In this document: positions 35,181-45,690 of the stretch, piece after piece | How positions within the stretch are numbered: the first letter of the stretch is position 1 | Layout of the letters: the number at the start of each line of letters is the position of its first letter | Assembly: GCF_003597395.2 (NCBI RefSeq) | Contig: NC_133771.1 | Coordinates: forward strand, 56,660,423 to 56,724,422 | Direction: 5' to 3' | DNA from: Chelonoidis abingdonii | Lineage: Eukaryota; Chordata; Testudines; Testudinidae | Length of the DNA stretch: 64,000 bases | Program-made: the position numbers and the translations under genes | The notes under the pieces: generated by a model | Database searches by the model: none | What the model saw: the letters and a program-made list of their open reading frames with translations, nothing else | What the model was told of the DNA's origin: nothing

Positions 35181-36723
35181 CAGAGGTTGGCAACCTACGG
35201 CACACATGCCAACGGTGGCACGCAAGCCGATTTTTAATGGCACGCTGAGGTCCCAGCCGCCGGCTCCACTCAGCCCACCACTAGCCTGGGTGAACGGAAG
35301 CACAGGCTGGCAGTGGGCTGAGCAGGTCGGCGGCTGAGATCCTGGTTGGAAGGGGCCAGCAGCTGGAACCGAAACCCAGCCGGAATCCAGAGCCGACCGA
35401 TACTGGGGCGCAGCGCGTGGCGCACTCCAGCTGGGGGGCGCTGCTGGCTGCAGGAACTCTCCTGCAGGCTGGCGCTGGCAGCCGAAGCAGCAGGCAGTCA
35501 GGCAAGTGAAAGGGCCAGTGGGAGGCGCAGTGGAGGTGTCCGCGTCCCAACCTATCCTGCTGCCCCTCTTTCGTCTCTGTGGCTGGACACCAGAGCACTG
35601 CAGGCATATGCCGTCCCTGCGGCCCCTGGGGGAAGGGAGTGGCAGGCCAGAGGGTTTTCTGCAGGGCCAGCTCCAGCGTTTTTGCCACCCAGAGCAGAAA
35701 AAAAAAAAAAGCCACGATCGCGATCTGCTGCAGCTCTACCGCCGCCACTTCAGTCTTCGGCGGCTGGTCCTTCCCTCAGTGACGGACCTGCCACTGAAGA
35801 GCCAGACGTGCCCCCCCTCCGTTGGCCGCTCCCCTTGTCTTCTGCTGTTGCCACCATTTGCCTGCAGATGCAGTGCCCCCACACAGCTGGCCCACAGCTC
35901 CCTTGGCAGAAACAGGAACAGCATGGGGCAGTGACCTATCCACCATCCAGGTAACCTGCCCACAACTGGGACTGTCCCCAGGCCAGCCCCAGTCCCCATC
36001 CCTCTGGGCCTTCCCTCTACACCCCCCAACCTCCTGTCCTGAACTCCTCACACTACCCAATCCTGACTCCTACACCCCCATGCTTCCAGCCCTGACTGCT
36101 TGCACAGTCCACATCCCCACCCCCTGCCCTGATCCCCCCTCAGCCCAACCCCTTGCTCTGAGTGCTCCCCCACACACATCCCAACCTCTGAGTTCCTCCC
36201 CCCTGAGGGGGATTGTAATACGACAGTACCTGTGAGAAACTGAATTTACTTTTACCCCTGCCAGAACCCCAGACCAGCAGTGGACTGAGCGGGGCCAGTG
36301 GCAGGCTGAGAGGCTCAGCCCACTGCCGTTCTGGAGTTCCAGCCACCAGCCCCCCTGCCAGCCAGTATCCAGACTTCCAGCCCCGTTCAGCACACTGCTG
36401 GCCTGGGGTACTGGCAGCCAGCCCGGGGCTCTGCTCTTGGCCTCAGCCACTCTCTGCTGTGGCACACACTGGAAAACTCAGCAAGGAAAAGGATCACACT
36501 AAACTGATAAGACCGGCATTTTAATTTTATTCATAATGAAGCTTCTTAAATATTTTAAAAACCTTATTTACTTTAAATACAACAATAGTTTATTTATATA
36601 ATATAGACTTATAGAGAGAGACCTTCTAAAAACATTAAAATGTATTGCTGGCATGCGAAACCTTAAATTAGAGTGAATAAATGAAGACTCTGCACACCAC
36701 TTCTGACAGGTTGCCGACCCCTG
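35181..36723. mobile_element. hAT element, 1543 bp, non-coding
   Basis: The ends CAGAGGTTGGCAACCTACGG and CAGGTTGCCGACCCCTG are inverted repeats. The flanks ATTTAGGG (35173-35180) and ATTTAGGC (36724-36731) are an 8-bp duplication with one change. The terminal ~200 bases resemble the 311-bp MITE at 13391 (CATTTTAA, CTTCTAAAAACATTAAAATG). The middle is GC-rich and holds no transposase. At 35663 a second CAGGGCCAGCTCC-type terminus appears, hinting at an internal, partly lost hAT. The long frames at 35346-35954 fall in this GC-rich part and are not convincing genes. Confidence 0.85.
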
Positions 36724-37354
36724 ATTTAGGCAATCACAGTGAACAAGCAATTGAGCATGAATTCACAGTATAATGCTGTGTCAAAAAGAGCTAATGAAAC
36801 CTTAAGATGTATAAACAGATTACTAGTGAGTAGATGTATGCAGGTGATTTTACCTCTGTATATGGCATTATTGATATGGATATTGCATACAGTTCTAGTG
36901 CTCATATTTTTTTCAAAATTGAAGAGCATGCAGATGAGAGCCTCTAAAATCATTCAGGGGCTGGAGAAACCCCACCTTACAATGAAAGACTTAGAGCTTA
37001 GTTTGTTTAGTTTATCTAAAAGAAGGTTAAGAGGTGACTTGATACACTGAATAGTCACCTTGACAGGGAAAAAATAATGATGGCATCTCATGCTTATTGT
37101 CAACATATGGGGATTCAGCAAGCACATATGCATCTTCACAGAGAAAATACTGCGTACTAAAGTGCTCTTTAATTTAATAGAGAAAGGCATAACAAGAACC
37201 AATGGCTTGAAGCTGAAGTCAGGTAAATTTAAATTATAAGTAAGGCAGAAATTTGTAATAGTGAGGGTGATTCACCATTGGAACAAACTACCAAGGGAAG
37301 TGTGAATTCTCTTTATGACTTCAGATCAAGACTGTTGCCTTTCTAGAAGATATG

Positions 37355-37541
37355 TGTAATGCTGACAGATCCCGGTCTGCAGGATCAAACCTAGGACTCT
37401 GGAGTTAAATGCATGAACCTCTACTGCATGAACTAAAAGCCACATGACATTACCTAAGGCTGTAGTAGATTCATTAATCTTAAGATGGTCTAGGTGCTAG
37501 TAGAAGGGGACAGCGCACCACACCAAGCAGTCATGGGTTAC
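37355..37541 (-). mobile_element. tRNA-derived SINE, nested in CR1
   Basis: On the minus strand the sequence carries an A-box-like TTAGTTCATGCAGTAGAGG and a B-box-like GGTTTGATCC, so it is derived from a tRNA by retroposition. The flanks ATATG (37350-37354 and 37542-37546) are a short duplication. CR1 3'-UTR text continues on either side. Cloverleaf-forming body sequence is lost, so it is not a tRNA gene. Confidence 0.8.
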
Positions 37542-37921
37542 ATATGCTTTAGCCAGACACAGATTCTTGGCTCAATGTGGTGGTAACTGGGTGAAATTTA
37601 AAGGTCTGTGATATACAGGAGTCAGACTAGATGATGTAATGGTCCTTTCTAGCCTTAAACTCTGTGAATCTATGAAAACTATCTTTGAGCAAATTTCAAA
37701 AAAGTTCATGATAGATTTTGTGTTACTATGTTTATATTTGTGTTGTATTTATAAAATGCACCTAATTTTCACCTGGTTATGATGAAAATAGGGTGTGAGG
37801 AGCAGTATCTACATACAGATGACAGTACAGACCAAAACATCTCATTAGCTACCACTTACATACGTGATAAGCAGGGAGTAATGTTACCTTAAAAGCATGG
37901 CAAAAACTCCACACGGTTTAA

Positions 37922-38083
37922 CCATATGGGCAGATGAGAAGTTTTCCAAATATACTTTCTGGGATTTCTCAGAGGGAGATAATGGAACTGCTGTAGCATG
38001 GGTCTGTAGGGCAATAATGGTCAAAGTTATGATAATCTAGAAGATAATCTACCTGCACTTCATCCACTAAAATATCATCCACT
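37922..38083 (+). repeat. local duplicated segment, copy 1
   Basis: CCATATGGGCAGATGAGAAG... through CATCCACTTG is repeated in the same orientation at 39840-40006 with few changes and one short indel. The duplicated part is about 165 bp. Confidence 0.9.
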
Positions 38084-39839
38084 TGCTGACTTCTGTGCAC
38101 TCTCCATGTATTGCTAAGCCACAAGCCAGAACAAAAGGAATGGAGGAAATGTGAAAACTCCAAATGACCTCAGAGAAGCCTTTCTGCCACCATCTCAGTA
38201 ATCTTCCATGAAAAGAAAGGGCTAGTAAGCACTTGTTAGAAGAAATAAGGCCCCCTTATATTTCACAGAGAGAGATTAACAATCTCATACTCTGTGTACC
38301 CAATATCTCACAATTGCCTTTATTATCCCAGAGGGGCTTGAGTCCAATGTGCATGTTGCATGCCATCCTGATCTTGAGAAGGAGTACTGCTTTTGTCCTC
38401 TCCAGGTCAGATAAACCTGCCATGCCAAATCAGATAGCACAGATACCACAGAAAATTCCCCAGAGTATGAAAAATCTGATTGTCTTCAAGTGAAGGTAAC
38501 CAGAATTCACCAAGCTGTCTGTGATCTGGAGTGCTTTTCAGTGGATGAAACTTTGCTAAAACAGTGGTCCCACCTTGCCGTGCACAGAACTTCAAAAATT
38601 CTCTACAGTGCAATCAATCAGTCTTAGAGCATGATAGCTACCACTGGCACTCCAAACACTATCCTACATGCTTCCTACGTCAGGTTATTTATATATTTGA
38701 TCTATAGGTAGAGGATCCTTAGTGACACTATATCAGTGATCAAGGAAAAGTCCTTTTAGAATGCAAGTGGAGTAGATATCCAGCTGCAGAACATTTTCCC
38801 TTAGAGAAGTCTGATAATCATCAGTGTCTCTAAATGTACATTGAACTCAATCACGTGGCTTAATGGGAGCAAAGTTCAGCCTTTGTCTCACAGTGCAAGA
38901 AGTAATAGTAGTTCATCACCCCTTCAATTACCAAATTCCTCTCATAAACAAGATCCGCAGTGTTCCCAGCTCTCTGAATAAAGCCCCAAATCATCTGGCA
39001 TGAGTCATGAAGTTGTCGTAGTAGCTGGTTATGAGATCCTGAGCAAATCAAAAAGAGACATGGTCACTAAAATCCAAGAAGGCAATAAGTATACCTGTTT
39101 ACTGCACAAGGCCAGATAAACACTACATCAGATTTCATAGGACATGTCATGTTACTTAAAAGGCATGTAGAGAAGTACATTTTACATTTTGATAATTCTG
39201 TGTCATGCTGAAAGGATTTATTTTCACTTTTGCATACCTGATATAAAGCCAAAGATACATATAGTATTTCTCTGTACTGATTCATTGCAACAGTTTTTGA
39301 ACATCAGTGACTAGATATTCATAAATTTCTACAGGTACCGTTATCAGCTGTAATACTTTTTACTCTGGTAAAAAATTGCTGTTGACAGACAGCAGTATCA
39401 ATAGATCTGAACTGGTCAGCATTCACTGGGCAAGAAGCAGTATGCCAAGTCCACAGCAGAATAAGAGGCTTTTACTCTGAGACTCAAGGTTTGGTATACC
39501 TTCCTGTGTCTTTATTCAGTTTTAGTGCATCCAGAAAATATTTTGTTTTTCCATCAGTGAATAGTAGTGAATGGTAGTGTGAGACAGGAAATATTAACGT
39601 ATTAACATAAGAAGTTGATTCTAAAGAAAGATAAATATATCTCATATGTACAGTATATAATTTAGAAAATTAAAGCTAATGAACGTGGCATACTAATATT
39701 ATGGTAGGGTAGATTTGAACTTTAAAAGTGACTAGATATTGAGTCATTAACTTTGAAATTCAGTACTTTTTTGTGCTCAAACCATGCACTTAAGGTTTTT
39801 AAATTTTTTGTTTCTTATGTAAATTTGCTTCTTTAAGCA
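38084..39839. other. unassigned DNA with coding-like texture on the minus strand
   Basis: About 1.75 kb matching no family I know. On the minus strand there are moderately protein-like pieces (for example 38407-38613 and 38860-39051), but none opens into a domain I recognise. It could be a decayed dispersed element to which the flanking duplicated 165-bp piece belongs. Confidence 0.3.
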
Positions 39840-40006
39840 TATGGGTAGATGAGAAGTTTTCCAAATATACTTTCTGGGATTTCTCAAAGGGAGATAATGG
39901 AACTGCTGTAGCATGGGTCTGTAGGGCAATAATGGTCAAAGTTATGATAATCTAAAAGAATAGCTATGCATACATGTACTTCATCCACTAAAGTATCATC
40001 CACTTG
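39840..40006 (+). repeat. local duplicated segment, copy 2
   Basis: Second copy of 37922-38083. It differs by isolated substitutions and by an insertion near 39957-39978 (AAAGAATAGCTATGCATACA region). Confidence 0.9.
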
Positions 40007-40091
40007 AAATCAATCTAAAAGTTTAACACAGGTAGTATATATTTATTTTTTTTCCATGTAAACCACACTGAAATTAGTAGATTCTAGGTAC

Positions 40092-40448
40092 TATGGCTGG
40101 CTTTAGGAAATGTGGGGCCCAGTTTGAACTGTTTTGACGGGGTCCCGGCAGGGATGACTTAAAAAAAAAAAAACCCATATAAAAAAAACACGTGGGGCTT
40201 GTAGTCACCGGGCGGTTCTCCGAGTCTTCGGCGGCACTTTGGCAGCGGGTCCTTCACTCACTCCAGGTCTTCGGCGGCACTGAAGGACCGGCTGCTGAAG
40301 TGCCACTGAAGACCCAGAGCGCCACCAGGTGAGTAAAAATTAAAATGGCACCTCTAGCCGGGGAAGGGATTCTCACTGGGTACGGGGCCCTCTTAGGCGC
40401 AGGGCCCAATTTGGGGGAATTGGTGGAATAGGGCTAAAGCCGGCCCTG
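40092..40448. mobile_element. hAT MITE, 357 bp
   Basis: The right end AGGGCTAAAGCCGGCCCTG and the left end TATGGCTGGCTTTAGGAAAT are inverted repeats (CAGGGCCGGC type, left end mutated). The flanks CTAGGTAC (40084-40091) and CTATATAC (40449-40456) read as an 8-bp duplication with two changes. The GC-rich interior holds TCTTCGGCGGCACT words, also seen near 35750, and an A-run at 40160-40175. Confidence 0.78.
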
Positions 40449-40456
40449 CTATATAC

Positions 40457-41649
40457 TTTTCTTTCATTCTAGTTATTTCAAAGGCATCCATCACTGTGGT
40501 ATTTGGATACAGTATCTATCCAGTAGTTTCAGAACTGGTTTAATCCAAATTTAACTGTTACTTTACTATCATGTTTTTATAACAAGAGTGCAAGTATTAT
40601 TTAAGATTTCCAAATGTAATAGAATTAAAATCAACTTGCCCAAAGTGAACAAGTGACACTATCTTAATGTAAAAAAAAAACAAATCCATACGTACCCCCA
40701 TGGAAATTTACCTAAACAGAGTAATTAAAAACAGTCCTTATGGTCAAAATAAGATACATGCTCTTACGCTGTTCTGAATTGCACTAGATCCAGCCAGGAT
40801 TAGGGAACCTTTGTTGTCCTCCACCCTCCAAGTGCCTGCAGTGAAAAGAACTTGGCTGAATCTGAGGATCGGGCCCAGTGTGTTTGTGTGTATGTGATTT
40901 CCCTGACTCTAATGAGATTCATCCTTATCTTCTAACCCGGTGATACTTAGACCTCAGTGGTTCAGGAACCAAACTGGTGACTAACATTACTGAAAAGAGC
41001 CACAGTAGTATGAATTCATTGTTTCATTTACTATGTATATAAAATTCTCACAGCAAAATGACTGACCAAGTATTATTATTTTATCAACTACAATTGCTTA
41101 ATAACATAGTAAAAGCCTCCTGATTGGTTAATAACTTAGATTGGTTAATACTTAAATCACACAGTGTTTTAATATCACATGCTGCAAAGAGCCACAGGAG
41201 ACACATTAAAGAGCCACTTGCAGCTCACGAGCCCCAGTCTGAGTTCAACTGTTCTAACCCATCCTGGTCAGGGCTAATATATCTTGCTGGACAGTAGATA
41301 TTTCTTAAACATAATTTAATTTGTCTGCTTTTGAAAGTGCATCACATGGCACCCATCAATATTTCGTTCTTAATTCCGCAATGATACTTCTGGGAAGAAA
41401 TTTATTCTCCTCTCTACTAGTTACTGTAACATTTAGGGCTGGCCTTAGCTATAGACTTTAGTCACTTAGCAATGTCCAAATAAGCTATTAAAAAACCCTC
41501 ACATAAGCACCAACAAAAATGAATAGGGTGGGCCCATTTTGGTATAAACAAATAGGTTTGGCAAGGGGGTACAAATACTTGATAAAAATGGAGTGAGGTA
41601 ATTAGCACCAGGAAGTCTGGTGAATTAGACAGGGGCAGGGGATCGGGTC
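40457..41649. other. unassigned DNA
   Basis: No gene is recognised. The piece at 41180-41260 (AAGAGCCACAGGAGACACAT, GAGCCACTTGCAGCTCACGA) may be a fragment of a dispersed repeat. Confidence 0.4.
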
Positions 41650-41840
41650 CTTGAGGTTCCACTCTGAGGACTTCTATAGACTTGCAATGTGACCTTGGTC
41701 AAACAGTGTGCTACTTCTGTCTGCCTCAGTTTCCATAGCAAGGAAATGAAGATAGTGATTTGGTATTTCTCCTGTACTATAAAGCACTTTGAGAGTAGGG
41801 GTGAAAATGTGTTATGTATCTTACTTAATTATTATTAATA
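41650..41840 (+). mobile_element. MIR-type SINE fragment
   Basis: TTGCAATGTGACCTTGGTCA, TGCCTCAGTTTCCATAGCAA and the tail CTATAAAGCACTTTGAGAG follow MIR order. The tRNA head is missing or decayed. Confidence 0.75.
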
Positions 41841-42333
41841 TTATTATGCATGTTAGCCCTGCTGTAGAAGTCTATAGCATCATGGCTTCTGAATTCCCAG
41901 AGATAAGCAGAGCCTGTGTGTTCACTTATCAATCTCTAGGAGCTAATAGCTTTTATTAACAGAGACAGTCGCATTCAAACACAAACATTAATTTGATACA
42001 TTTTAGCATACAGACAGCTGGTGTGTTTTATCCAACTATACAGCTACTGAGATTAACAGCAAACTCTGTAACAAATCACTGGTAAAATCAATATACAAGA
42101 ATACTTTTTCCAGTTTACAGACACATATGTTACCTAAAGTCCCTTGGAAGCACTCCATTCTGAAGACTTTTCCTGGATCCTCCTTATTGTGTAATCTCCC
42201 AGCAGAGTTTCCCTGTATTAGGTTCCTTCGACCATCACGTTACACATTGTCTGTTTTACAATCTTGGATTCCTGTTTTCACTGATGACTTGCAGTCTGGA
42301 ACTGCCAATCTGCTTCTTGCTACTCCAAGGAAT
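41841..42333. other. unassigned DNA
   Basis: No family is recognised. The pyrimidine-rich segment at 42140-42310 is unplaced. Confidence 0.4.
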
Positions 42334-42373
42334 TCATAGAATCATAGAAGATTAGGGTTGGAAGAGACCTCAG

Positions 42374-42456
42374 GAGGTCACCTAGTCCAATCCCCTGCTC
42401 AAAGCAGGACCAACNGAGGTCATCGAGTCCAACCCCCTGCTCAAAGCAGGACCAAC
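42374..42456. repeat. 41-bp tandem repeat separated by one N
   Basis: 42374-42414 (GAGGTCACCTAGTCCAATCC... ) and 42416-42456 (GAGGTCATCGAGTCCAACCC...) are near-identical and end AGCAGGACCAAC. They flank the single ambiguous base at 42415. CR1 normally has this segment once, so an assembly join within the repeat is likely. Confidence 0.85.
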
Positions 42457-42666
42457 ACCAACTAAATCATCCCAGCTAGGGCTTTGTCAAGCCGGGCCTT
42501 AAAAACCTCTAAGGATGGAGATTCCACCACCTCCCTAGGTAACCCCTTCCGGTGCTTCACCATCCTCATAGTGAAATAGTGTTTCCTAATATCCAACCTA
42601 GACCTCCCGCACTGCAACTTGAGACTATTGCTCCTTGTTCAGTGATCTGCTATCACTGAGAACAGC

Positions 42667-44860
42667 CTAGCTCCATCCTCTTTGGAGCTCCCCTTGAGGT
42701 AGTTGAAGGCTGCAATCAAACCCCGCCCCCCGCACTCTTCTCTTCTGCAGAATAAACAAGCCCAGTTCTCTCAGCCTCACCTCATAAGTCATGTGCCCCA
42801 GCCCCCTGATCATTTTCATTGCCCTCTGCTGGGCTCTCTCCAGTTTGTCCACATCCTTTCTGTAGTGTGTGTGGGGGGCAAAACTGGTTGCAATACTCCA
42901 GATGCGGCCTTACCAGTGCCAAATAGAGGAGAATAGTCACTTCCCTCAATATGCTGGCAATGTTCCTACTAATAAAGTCCAAGATGTTGTTAGCCTTCTT
43001 GGCAACAAAGGTACACTGCTGACTCATATCCAGCTTCTTATCCACTGTAATCCCCAGGTCCTTTTCTGCAGAACTGCTGCTTAGCCAGTCAGTCCCCAGC
43101 CTGTAGCGGTGCATGGGATTCTTCCGTCCTGTGCGCAGGACTCTGCAGTTGTCCTTATTGAACCTCATCAGATTTCTTTTGGCCCAATCTTCCAATTTGT
43201 CTAGGTTACTCTGGACCCTATCCTTACCCTCCAGCATATATACCTCTCCCCCCAGCTGAGTATCATCCATGAACTTGCGGAGGGTGCAATCTATCCCATC
43301 ATCCAGATCAGGAGTCAGCAACCTCTGGCTCGCGGCTCGCCAGGGTAAGCACCAGGCCAATGGGGACGGCAGGAAGCGGCGTGGGTGAGGGATGTGCTGG
43401 CTGTGGCTTCCTGCACCCCCATTGGCCTGGGATGGCGAACCGTGGCCAATAGGAGCTGTGGTCCGCTGAACCTGCCAACACTGCAGATAAACAAACTGGC
43501 CCGCCATGCCAGGGTGCTTACTCTGGCAAGCCACATACCAGAGGTTGCCGACCCCTGGTCCAGATCATTAATAAAGATGTTGAACAAAATTGCCCCCAGG
43601 ACTGACCCCTGGGGGACGCCGCTTGATACTGGCTGCCAACTAGACATCAAGTCATTGATCACTAACTCTTGAATCTGACCATCTAGCCAGCTTTCTATCC
43701 ACTTTACAGTCCATTCATCCAATCCATACTTTTTTAACTTTCTGGCAAGAATATTGTGGGAGACCTTATCAAAAGCTTTGCTAAAGTCAAGGTATATCAC
43801 ATCCACTGCTTTCCCCATATCCACAGAGCCAGTTATCTCATCACAGAAGGCAATCGGGTTGGTCAGGCATGACTTGCCCTTGGTGAATCCATGTTGACTG
43901 TTCCTGATCACCTTCCTCTCCTCCAAGTGCTTCAAAATGGTTTCCTTGAGCACCTGCTCCATGATTTTTCCAGGGCCTGAGGTGAGGCTGACTGGTCTGT
44001 AATTCCCTGGATTCTCCTTCTTCCCTTTCTTAAAGATTGTACTATATTTGCCTTTTTCCAATTGTCCCCTGATCTCCACAAGTTTTCAAAAGATAATGGC
44101 CAATGGCTCTGCAATCACATCAGCCAGTTCCCTCAGCACCCTCAGGTGCATTACATTTGAACCCATGGACTTGTGCATGTCCAGCTTTTCTAAATAGTCC
44201 TTAACCTGTTCTTTCACCACTGAGTGATGTTCACCTCCTCCCCATACAGTGTTGCCCAGGACAGCAGTGTGCGAGCTGACCTTGTCTGTGAAGACTGAGG
44301 CAAAAAAATCATCTAGTACTTCAGCTTTTTCCACAACATCTGTCGTTAAGGATCCCACACTTTCCCTGACCTTTTTCTGTGTTGCTAATATACCTGTAGA
44401 AACCCTTCTTGTTACCCTTCACATCCCTTGCTAGCTGCAACTCCAGTTGTGTTTTGACCTTCCTGATTACACCCTTGCATGCTTGAGCAATATTTTTATA
44501 CTCCTTCCTAGTTATCCGACCAAATTTCCACTTCTTGTAAGCTTCCTTTTTGTGTTTAAGCTCACCAAAGATTTCACTGTTAAGCCAAGCTGGTTGCCTG
44601 CCATATTTGCTATTCTTTCTGCACATCAGGATGGTTTGTTCCTGCACCCTCAGTAAAGCTTCTTTAAAATACAGCCAGCTGTCCTGGACTCCTTCTCCCT
44701 TCATATTCCTTACATTCCCTTCCCTTCCAATTATTCCAATATTCCCTTCTCTTCCATTCTTGTTCCCTTCCATTAGTTTTGCCTGGGTATTACTGCTGGA
44801 GTTATGTTTTAGTTGTGCCAAACCTGGCATTTTTAGTCCTTTCTTTCTAGAGCTTCTCAC
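42667..44860 (-). pseudogene. CR1 ORF2 remnant, catalytic box altered
   Basis: From high to low coordinates: linker (44321-44860), ADVIAEPLAIIF (about 44090), RT motifs [14 protein letters not shown] and [21 protein letters not shown], then the catalytic box reading FMDDTQLGG near 43255-43275 instead of FADD, and the C-terminal LVRPHLEYC block near 42930. A hAT insertion splits the RT. Compared with about 900 residues in an intact ORF2, some 700 remain in pieces with frameshifts near 44085, 42850 and elsewhere. Confidence 0.85.
43309..43557 (-). mobile_element. hAT MITE, 249 bp, nested in CR1 reverse transcriptase
   Basis: The ends CAGGAGTCAGCAACCTCTGG and CAGAGGTTGCCGACCCCTG are inverted repeats. 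The flanks ATCCAGAT (43301-43308) and GTCCAGAT (43558-43565) are an 8-bp duplication with one change. The family is that of 31421. It disrupts the RT frame between the YLDFSKAFD and FMDD blocks. Confidence 0.88.
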
Positions 44861-44930
44861 TCTGCCAGCCTAGTTTTGGATCTGGTCCTTCTTGCATATA
44901 CCAGCAAACTTGCTGATTCCTGCCATAGAT

Positions 44931-45295
44931 GTGGGATAGGAAGAATACTGCCTGACATTTCCAAAAAATTTGAAAGGCCCTTCCTCTGAATGCCAAGTGA
45001 CTCTCTCATGGAATTATAAAAAACATCTACACATACATGTAGTATTGAAATATATATGCAGATGACTACATTAAACATTGGTATTATAATGAAAATAGTA
45101 AATGGGCAACAGCTCTAAAATATTTTCCCCTGGTTAGTCTTTTACTTAGAATATAATAATATTTACCCTTTACTAAGCAGCAAATCTAGCCCTTACCTCT
45201 GCAGGCATGGGGGTTCAATGGAATACCATTTGAACAAGCAATAAGGTTTCAATAATTCTAGATGTAAAAGATAGATGTACATTTGTGGATATAAA
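44931..45295. other. unassigned DNA
   Basis: No recognised feature. Confidence 0.4.
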
Positions 45296-45690
45296 TGAGA
45301 GGCAACGTGGTTTGATGGACAGAGCATGGAGTTAGGAGCCTGACCCTCCCGAGTTGTAATTCTGGCTCAAACTTTTGAGTCACTGTGTGCCACTGGATGA
45401 ATCCTGGATTAACCTTTCTGGTCTGATTCTGCTTTCACTTACATAGATTTTACGCTGGTATAATTCCATTGACTTCAATTTCTTTTCATTTGACTAGCAC
45501 AAGTGAAATTAAGCCATTTGCATCCGTTTTCCTGGAAGTTAAAAAAATAGGGGACAGGGAGTAGGGTAGAGGAAATAACACTTGTCTACTCTACTGATGG
45601 GAATAATCAGTGAGGTGAAAATATATTAGTAAATAGTTGTGAAACATATCGGATAAGTAAAGTGCTTTATAAGTGCTAATTATTATTACA
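45296..45690 (+). mobile_element. MIR-type SINE with internal interruption
   Basis: The tRNA-like head is GGCAACGTGGTTTGATGGAC with AGAGCATGGAGTTAGGAGCC, followed by AATTCTGGCTCAAAC. The tail AAGTAAAGTGCTTTATAAGT lies at about 45655-45680. Between them, 45415-45515 (GATTCTGCTTTCACTTACAT, TTCCATTGACTTCAAT) looks like an unrelated old repeat. Confidence 0.6.

Larger units (their letters stand above)
33720..37290 (+). pseudogene. CR1 ORF2 remnant split by insertions
   Basis: The first part (33747-34055) carries the RT palm with [24 protein letters not shown] text. Its catalytic box has decayed to FVGN (34017-34028). After the LTR and hAT insertions the frame resumes at 36739 with SQYNAVSKRANETLRCINR, then a LPLYMALLI block, and RRLRGDLIH at about 37050, the C-terminal signature of CR1 ORF2. 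Loss of both catalytic aspartates, plus the insertions, rules out activity. Confidence 0.8.
33604..37675 (+). mobile_element. old plus-strand CR1 split by three insertions
   Basis: CR1 text runs 33604-34111, 35045-35180, 36732-37349 and 37547-37675. The gaps are a solo LTR (34112-35039), a hAT element (35181-36723) and a tRNA-derived SINE (37355-37541). Excising these leaves continuous RT, C-terminal and 3'-UTR sequence ending GTCAGACTAGATGATGTAAT and CTGTGAATCTATGAA. It is more diverged than the 26540 copy. Confidence 0.85.
42334..44930 (-). mobile_element. minus-strand CR1, avian-like subtype, with nested hAT
   Basis: The 3' end is TCATAGAATCATAGAAGATT... plus GGTTGGAAGAGACCTCAGGA, the classic CR1 tail. 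It continues through RT, linker and a piece of endonuclease to about 44930. It belongs to a different subfamily from 26540: the linker reads like the avian CR1 type (KKEAYKKWKFGR, LELQLARDVKGNKKGFYRYI). It is interrupted by a hAT at 43309-43557 and by a single N at 42415. Confidence 0.9.

Noticed and set aside
35281..36465. Several overlapping open frames up to 202 codons
   Set aside because: All fall in the GC-rich core of the 1543-bp hAT element, occur in many frames at once and show no domain.
37355..37541. A functional tRNA gene on the minus strand
   Set aside because: A- and B-box remnants exist, but the cloverleaf is not preserved and flanking duplications mark a SINE.
38407..39051. 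A processed pseudogene on the minus strand
   Set aside because: Pieces look mildly protein-like but match nothing I recognise, and frames are short; kept as unassigned.
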